DNA of 64,000 bases from Alphaproteobacteria bacterium (GTDB taxonomy: Bacteria > Pseudomonadota > Alphaproteobacteria > UBA11136), in the NCBI GenBank assembly GCA_016776635.1, contig JADHSZ010000003.1, positions 18,964 to 82,963 on the forward strand, given 5' to 3'. Of this stretch, positions 56,601-64,000 are shown one piece after another. Position 1 is the first letter of the stretch. The number at the start of each line of letters is the position of its first letter. The notes beneath the pieces are model-generated. The model saw only the letters and a list, made by a program, of their open reading frames with translations, had not been told where the DNA came from and did no database searches. The position numbers and the translations under genes are program-made.

Positions 56601-56676
56601 CGGCACCCTTGACGACACCCTGCCCACGGGCTTTAAGTCACCTAATTAGTTGCAATTTTACATAACTGGAGTGGGA

Positions 56677-57081
56677 ATGATCGATCACCACGACGCCCTT
56701 ATTTACACCATGGTCATGGTTTCCGCCGTGGACCAGGACATGAACGACGAGGAACTGCAAACCATCGGCGATATGATCAAGCATCTGCCGATCTTTAACG
56801 ACTATGACCAGAACAGGCTGACCGAAACGGCCAATGCCTGCGCCGCGCTTCTCGAAAAGGAAGATGGCCTCGATCAGATTCTCGATCTGATTCTGGCATC
56901 ACTCCCCGAAAAGCTGCGCGAAACGGCCTATGCCTTGGCATGTGACGTGGCCGCCGCCGATTCCCATGTCTCCCAGGAAGAATTACGGCTACTGGAGATG
57001 ATCCGCCATCATCTGGATATTGACCGGCTGAGCGCCGCCGCCATCGAACGCGGCGCCCGCGCCCACTATATTCTTCTCTGA
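56677..57081 (+). CDS. TerB-like protein
   Basis: DALIYTMVMVSAVDQDMNDEELQTIGDMI...ALACDVAAADSHVSQEELRLLEMIRHHLDID. Confidence 0.75.
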   Translation: MIDHHDALIYTMVMVSAVDQDMNDEELQTIGDMIKHLPIFNDYDQNRLTETANACAALLEKEDGLDQILDLILASLPEKLRETAYALACDVAAADSHVSQEELRLLEMIRHHLDIDRLSAAAIERGARAHYILL

Positions 57082-57102
57082 TCCGCTCTATAATTTTTCC
57101 AC

Positions 57103-57134
57103 AAAAAAAGGGGCCGCGCGAACGCGGCCCCTTT
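57103..57134 (-). terminator. Bidirectional-looking terminator after groEL
   Basis: aaaaaaa ggggccgcg cgaa cgcggcccc ttt. Confidence 0.85.
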
Positions 57135-57164
57135 GTTCTTTGTGGTCTTTTTTGGAAGCAGAGC

Positions 57165-59121
<1,957 letters not shown>

Positions 59122-59168
59122 CCAGAGTCTCCATAAATTGGATTTGAACCATTCACACCGGAAGCTGT

Positions 59169-59195
59169 TAGCAGTCCCGGCGATCGAGTGCCAGT
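59169..59195. promoter_or_regulatory. CIRCE (HrcA operator)-like element
   Basis: TTAGCAGTC-N9-GAGTGCCAG vs consensus TTAGCACTC-N9-GAGTGCTAA; adjoining minus-strand TTGACA-N16-TATATG. Confidence 0.8.
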
Positions 59196-59295
59196 CATAT
59201 AGGCAATGAGTTCGGGACTGTCAAGCCGGGGGTATGAAATATAGGGGTGGAAAAGGCTTTTCGAGGATCTCCGCGCGGCGGGTTAGCCCGTCCAG

Positions 59296-61293
59296 TTAAC
59301 TGGTTTGAGCCGCTTTTTCTTCCTTCCCGGTCTCGTGATGATGGTCGACGCCGCCGAGATGCCGGTCGATATAGTCCATCACCTCGGCCACGCTTTCACT
59401 CACGGACAAGGAAGCGGTATCGACCACGCATTCTGCGTCTTCGGGCTCCTCATAGGGTGCCGAAACCCCCGAAAACATTTCGATCTCGCCCTTTCGCGCT
59501 TTCTTATAGAGCCCCTTGGGATCCCGCTTCTCGCAAACCTCCAGCCCGGCCTTAACATAGACTTCATGGAATTGTTCGGAGCGGATAGAGCGGGCGCGCT
59601 GGCGATCGGCGCGATAGGGGGAAATAAACGCGGTGATGACGATGAATCCGGCATCGGCGAATAGGCTCGCCACTTCGCCCACGCGGCGGATGTTTTCGGT
59701 GCGATCCTCGGGAGAAAACCCGAGATCGGCGCACAGCCCGTGACGCAGATTGTCTCCGTCCATCACATAGACATGATAACCCTTGAGAAAGAGTTGACGC
59801 TCCAACTCCACGGCAATGGTGCTCTTGCCGGAGCCCGACAATCCCGTCAGCCAGAGAATCCCGGGACGATGGCCGTTACTGGCGCTACGTGCCGCCGGCG
59901 TGATCCGGTGGTCCACCGAAAAGATATTGGTGGATTTCACGGTGATGCTCTGGCGCTGGTCGGGATAGCCCTCCATGCTGATAATACCGCCGCCCACGGC
60001 ATCGTATTCGTCCACCAGGACAAATCGCCCGGTGGCGGGATTGTCCACGAACTCGTCGAGTACCATCATCCCCCGCGACCGCAGGATCACCTCGGCCACG
60101 GCATTACGCTCCACCGTTTCGGCCTCGGCGGAGGATAAATCACCGGTATCAATCACCCGCTCAATGGCCTGCACAGTCACATTGTGTTGAGACGTGGCCA
60201 GCTTCAGTTTGTAGGTCTTGCCCACGGTGAGAGGCTTGCGCCCGAGCCAGAATATCCGCGCCCGAAAGACATTGGTCTCTATGGGCAGGTTTTCCTCATT
60301 GCTGGCGATCTGGCCGCGCTCGATGAAGACCTGGTCTTCCACCGTAATGCCGATGGACTGTCCGGCCGAAGCCGCCAGAACCGGCGACGGAGAATTCCAT
60401 GATTCGATGGAAGCCACGCGTACGGTCTTGTTGGTGGGCGAAATCAGCAGGGTATCCCCGGCGCGAAGACGTCCGCTTTCAACACGGCCGACGATGATCC
60501 GCCTCTCGTCGAATTTATACACATCCTGAATCGGGAACCGCAAAGGAAGGTCGGTTGGCAGCACCGGCGCCTCAAAAAGGTCCAGGGCCTGGGCAACGGT
60601 GGGGCCTTCGTACCAGTCCATGGGCTTGGATGGGTTGACGATCAGGTCTCCCTCGCGGGAAGACACCGGAATGATATGGGTGGGGGCGATTCCGATCTCA
60701 TCGAGATAGGCATGAATCTCGGCCTCGATTTCGTCAAACCGTTCCTTTGAATATTTCACCAGGTCCATCTTGTTGACGGCGACGGCCACCTGACGCACGC
60801 CGAGAAGATGCAACAGATATCCATGCCTGCGGGATTGCTCGCGCACGCCTTCCTCGGCGTCAATCACAAGAAGCGCGGCCTCCGCATGGGCGGCGCCGCT
60901 CACCATATTTTTAAGAAACTCCTTGTGACCCGGCGCATCAATAAGAACGTATTTGCGGTGATCGGTGGAAAACCAGATCTGGGACGTATCGATGGTGATC
61001 CCCTGATCCCGCTCCGATTTAAGCGCATCCATAAGAAACGCCCACTCGAAAGGCATGCCGCGGCGGTCACACATATCCCTGATCGCCTCCAGCTTGCCTT
61101 CGGGCAAGGAACCGGTGTCATGGATAAGCCGCCCCACCAGGGTCGACTTGCCATGGTCCACATGGCCGACGATGACGATCTTCAGGGGCTTGTTGTCCGT
61201 AATATCCTCAGCCGGAGTCACGGCAGCCTTCCCCTTCGCGGGAATTTTCTTCGCTTTAGTTTTTGATTTCGTCTTTTTCTTGTCCGCCATCAC
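59296..61293 (-). CDS. cysN: Bifunctional sulfate adenylyltransferase subunit 1 / adenylylsulfate kinase (CysN/CysC fusion)
   Basis: [28 protein letters not shown]-terminal [42 protein letters not shown]. Confidence 0.95.
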   Translation of the reverse strand: MMADKKKTKSKTKAKKIPAKGKAAVTPAEDITDNKPLKIVIVGHVDHGKSTLVGRLIHDTGSLPEGKLEAIRDMCDRRGMPFEWAFLMDALKSERDQGITIDTSQIWFSTDHRKYVLIDAPGHKEFLKNMVSGAAHAEAALLVIDAEEGVREQSRRHGYLLHLLGVRQVAVAVNKMDLVKYSKERFDEIEAEIHAYLDEIGIAPTHIIPVSSREGDLIVNPSKPMDWYEGPTVAQALDLFEAPVLPTDLPLRFPIQDVYKFDERRIIVGRVESGRLRAGDTLLISPTNKTVRVASIESWNSPSPVLAASAGQSIGITVEDQVFIERGQIASNEENLPIETNVFRARIFWLGRKPLTVGKTYKLKLATSQHNVTVQAIERVIDTGDLSSAEAETVERNAVAEVILRSRGMMVLDEFVDNPATGRFVLVDEYDAVGGGIISMEGYPDQRQSITVKSTNIFSVDHRITPAARSASNGHRPGILWLTGLSGSGKSTIAVELERQLFLKGYHVYVMDGDNLRHGLCADLGFSPEDRTENIRRVGEVASLFADAGFIVITAFISPYRADRQRARSIRSEQFHEVYVKAGLEVCEKRDPKGLYKKARKGEIEMFSGVSAPYEEPEDAECVVDTASLSVSESVAEVMDYIDRHLGGVDHHHETGKEEKAAQTS

Positions 61294-62090
61294 ATATACC
61301 CCTCGGCGCGCAGCCGCTCGAAGGCGTCTTCGGCTTCCTTGTCCTGGGCGCGGCCGGAACGTTCGGAAACGCGGGTTGTCTCAAGTTCGGTAATTATCTC
61401 GTCGAGGGTCGCCGCATTGCTTTCTATGGGCGCGGTGCAGGGCGCACAGCCCAGGGAACGATAGCGCTTGCCGTCCTTGGCGAAATAGAGGTCCAGGACC
61501 GGAATATCCTCGCGCTGGATATAGCGCCATACATCGATTTCGGTCCAGTGCAACAGGGGGTGAATCCGCAAATGGGTTCCCGGCGCGAACTCGGTCTTGA
61601 ACTGGTCCCAGAACTCCGGCGGCTGGTCGCGGAAATCCCATTCCGCGTTCTCGCCACGGGGGCTGAAGACACGCTCCTTGGACCGCGTTCCTTCTTCATC
61701 CCGGCGAATCCCCGCGAAGACGCCGGTAAACCCGTGCTCCGACAGTGTCGCCTTAAGCCCCTCGGTCTTGAGGGCGGAACAACAGGCCACTTTCCCCTTG
61801 TCGGGGCCCATCCCGGCTTCCAGGGCTTTCGTATTCTGGCCGACGATAAGGTCCAGCTCCCATTCCTTGGCCATGCGGTCGCGGAAGGTGATCATCTCGG
61901 GAATCTTGTACGAGGTGTCCACATGGACCACCGGAAAGGGTAGGTGGCCGAAGAAAGCCTTGCGAGCCAGCCACAGCATAACGTTGCTGTCCTTGCCGAT
62001 AGACCACAGCATGGCCAGCTTGTCGAAGCCCTGGAAGGCCTCGCGAAAGATGTACATGCTCTGGCTTTCCAGAGCGTCGAGATGATTCAT
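61290..62090 (-). CDS. cysD: Sulfate adenylyltransferase subunit 2
   Basis: [44 protein letters not shown]. Confidence 0.95.
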   Translation of the reverse strand: MNHLDALESQSMYIFREAFQGFDKLAMLWSIGKDSNVMLWLARKAFFGHLPFPVVHVDTSYKIPEMITFRDRMAKEWELDLIVGQNTKALEAGMGPDKGKVACCSALKTEGLKATLSEHGFTGVFAGIRRDEEGTRSKERVFSPRGENAEWDFRDQPPEFWDQFKTEFAPGTHLRIHPLLHWTEIDVWRYIQREDIPVLDLYFAKDGKRYRSLGCAPCTAPIESNAATLDEIITELETTRVSERSGRAQDKEAEDAFERLRAEGYM

Positions 62091-62842
62091 TGATTGGTTG
62101 CCCAGCTTGCGCGGTGAATACCGCATTCGGTTTTTTCTTCTCCCGCCCAGCGCCCGGCGCGCAGGTCTTCACCTTCCGCCACTTCCCGGGTGCAGTGATA
62201 ACAGCCAATGGACGGATAGCCCCTGGCCACCAGGGGGTGTTGGGGAAGTTTTCTCTCGGACAGGACGGTTTGGATTTTTTCGTGACTCCAGTTCACCAGG
62301 GGGTTGATCTTGATGAAACCGTCCACCGCTTCAACCGGCTCCAGATTCAACCTGAGATCGCCATGATATTGCTTGCGGCCGGTAATCCAGGCGTCGAAAC
62401 CGGCAAGCGCGCTCTCCAGAGGCTCCACCTTGCGCATGTGGCAACAGGCATCGGGATCGCTCTCCCAGAGATTTCCGTTGGGGTCGCTTTCCTGCAGCCG
62501 CGCCAGATCGGGGCTGATGCTGCGCACGTCCGTCAGCCCCAGATGATCGGAGAGCAGGGCGAGATAGTTGTAGGTCTCTTCGAACAGCTTTCCCGTATCT
62601 ATAAAGATCACCGGCGTGGCGGGATCCACCTGGGCCACAAGGTCGAGAAGCACAGCGGCTTCGGCGCCAAAGGAAGAAGACAGCGCGATACGGCCGGGAA
62701 ATTCCTTTTCGATCATGGGCGTCAGTAGGTCCAATCCGTCGAGACCGCCATAGGCGCGCGCAAGCTCCGCCGCCCGTTCTTCGGACAGTTTTTTCCGGTC
62801 CTGGTTTCCGGTCTCGTCCTGAATGTGTGCCGCGGCGTTCAT
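62087..62842 (-). CDS. cysH: Phosphoadenylyl/adenylyl-sulfate reductase
   Basis: [60 protein letters not shown]. Confidence 0.93.
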   Translation of the reverse strand: MNAAAHIQDETGNQDRKKLSEERAAELARAYGGLDGLDLLTPMIEKEFPGRIALSSSFGAEAAVLLDLVAQVDPATPVIFIDTGKLFEETYNYLALLSDHLGLTDVRSISPDLARLQESDPNGNLWESDPDACCHMRKVEPLESALAGFDAWITGRKQYHGDLRLNLEPVEAVDGFIKINPLVNWSHEKIQTVLSERKLPQHPLVARGYPSIGCYHCTREVAEGEDLRAGRWAGEEKTECGIHRASWATNQ

Positions 62843-64000
62843 CAGGCGCCCTTTTGCTGGTTGCGGATCATGTCCATTACCGAGCCCGATGAGTCATCCA
62901 GCGCCGATGCATCGAAGACCGCCTGTTCAAGAGGTTTCTCCGCCAGATCAGCGGCGGTGTCGATCCACACGGCCAATGCCTCGCGGAATGAATCCAGGGC
63001 GCCATTTCCACCCCCGTTGGCGGCACTAGTTTCGGCTTCAATGACCTTGTCCAGCGCCGCCAGAACCTGGGAATTGTTGGCATAGCCGCCACGCACCGTG
63101 TGCAGGGCTTCATCATGGGACAGGTCTTCCCTCACATCGCCCTGACGCACCAGAAGACGGCGCGCCGCGTAATAGATGCCCTCATGGCCGAAAGCCCGCC
63201 CTTCCTCCGACCGCTCGCCGAACAAGGCGCGATCGAAGCCAATCAGGGCGTCGTCGGCAAGGTCCATCAACAGATCATCCACGGCAAAGGTGGCGGCACA
63301 CTCGCTCTTCGCCGGAGCGGGAGGCTCATAGACCTCTCTCTCGCCCCAATCGAGATAGACGTCTTTAGAATCGGGGGTGGCCTTTTCCAGAACCGGGGCA
63401 AGAATATCCGACAGGCCCTGTTTACCTAGCCGTTCACTCCATTGGCGGATGCTTTCATCTTGCTGGCGGTTGTCCGCATAATCCCGCATCAGAATTTCGA
63501 GCGCCTCGGGCGCATGACGGGCCGTCACAATGGGACCGGAAACGCCAATATCGCCAAGGTTTCGCGGATCCCCGCCCACGTAAATCTGATAGTGGGGCGC
63601 ATTGCGGCCATCGATTTTCTTGCCCATGCCACGGAAACCGAAATCGGACACATGGTGAAGGCCACACCCGTTCTGGCAGCCTGAAATCTTCACCGAGACG
63701 CCGGGCTTGGCCTCGTAGTTGCGTACCAGCCCCGCAAGTTCCTGCCCGAAGTTCTGGGAATTGGTGATTCCGATACGGCAGGTGGTGGTGCCGGGACAGG
63801 ACACCACATCGGCCTCGTCGCCGGGCTTGTCCTCAACCCCAAAACCCAGCTTCCTCACCGCGTCCACCACCGTTGTGGCGGCATCCTGGGGCAGACCCAT
63901 GAAAATAAAGTTCTGGTCCCGGGAGATGCGGAATCCTTCCGCGCCGTTCCGTTCTGCAATATCCGCCAGGGCTTCCATCTGGTCGGAGGTAAAGAGTCCC
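62842..64000 (-). CDS. cysI: Nitrite/sulfite reductase hemoprotein (5' part beyond window)
   Basis: VVSCPGTTTCRIGITNSQNFGQELAGL, KISGCQNGCGLHHVSDFGFRG; open frame runs off the window end. Confidence 0.88.
   Translation of the reverse strand, partial: GLFTSDQMEALADIAERNGAEGFRISRDQNFIFMGLPQDAATTVVDAVRKLGFGVEDKPGDEADVVSCPGTTTCRIGITNSQNFGQELAGLVRNYEAKPGVSVKISGCQNGCGLHHVSDFGFRGMGKKIDGRNAPHYQIYVGGDPRNLGDIGVSGPIVTARHAPEALEILMRDYADNRQQDESIRQWSERLGKQGLSDILAPVLEKATPDSKDVYLDWGEREVYEPPAPAKSECAATFAVDDLLMDLADDALIGFDRALFGERSEEGRAFGHEGIYYAARRLLVRQGDVREDLSHDEALHTVRGGYANNSQVLAALDKVIEAETSAANGGGNGALDSFREALAVWIDTAADLAEKPLEQAVFDASALDDSSGSVMDMIRNQQKGA

Overview
High-GC alphaproteobacterial chromosome (Rhodospirillales-like gene content; inference). 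It carries housekeeping blocks: xerD (partial), aroK-aroB, CNNM/CBS protein, lepB, bolA, J-domain protein, cobS-cobT, rpmB, meaB and methylmalonyl-CoA mutase, Atm1-type ABC exporter, pyrD, class I lysS, DinG-type helicase, groES-groEL with a CIRCE element, and cysN/C-cysD-cysH-cysI. Between about 31.5 and 51.5 kb lies a compact podovirus-type structural and lysis gene cluster with no recognisable integrase or replication genes. Main candidates for an undescribed system: (1) three tandem short ORFs at 15.64-16.13 kb, absent from the ORF track, with a near-identical leader (MPKTDxTKPESxDLAELSDEALDR) and divergent Cys-rich C-termini, which look like RiPP precursors; (2) a two-gene convergent cassette (Sel1-repeat protein / peptidoglycan-binding-like protein with a diverged C-terminus) present once on the chromosome at 7.3-9.5 kb and once inside the phage cluster between capsid and scaffold genes at 44.5-46.6 kb; (3) a recurring palindromic operator-like element, (A/T)TAGGA-N6-(T/A)CCTA(A/T), over the -10 region of promoters both inside the phage cluster and outside it, plus an alphaproteobacterial-type LexA box (GAAC-N7-GAAC) at the first phage promoter; (4) an AT-rich cargo of two membrane-protein genes flanked by 20-bp exact direct repeats. 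All homology calls are from reading the translations; no database search was run.
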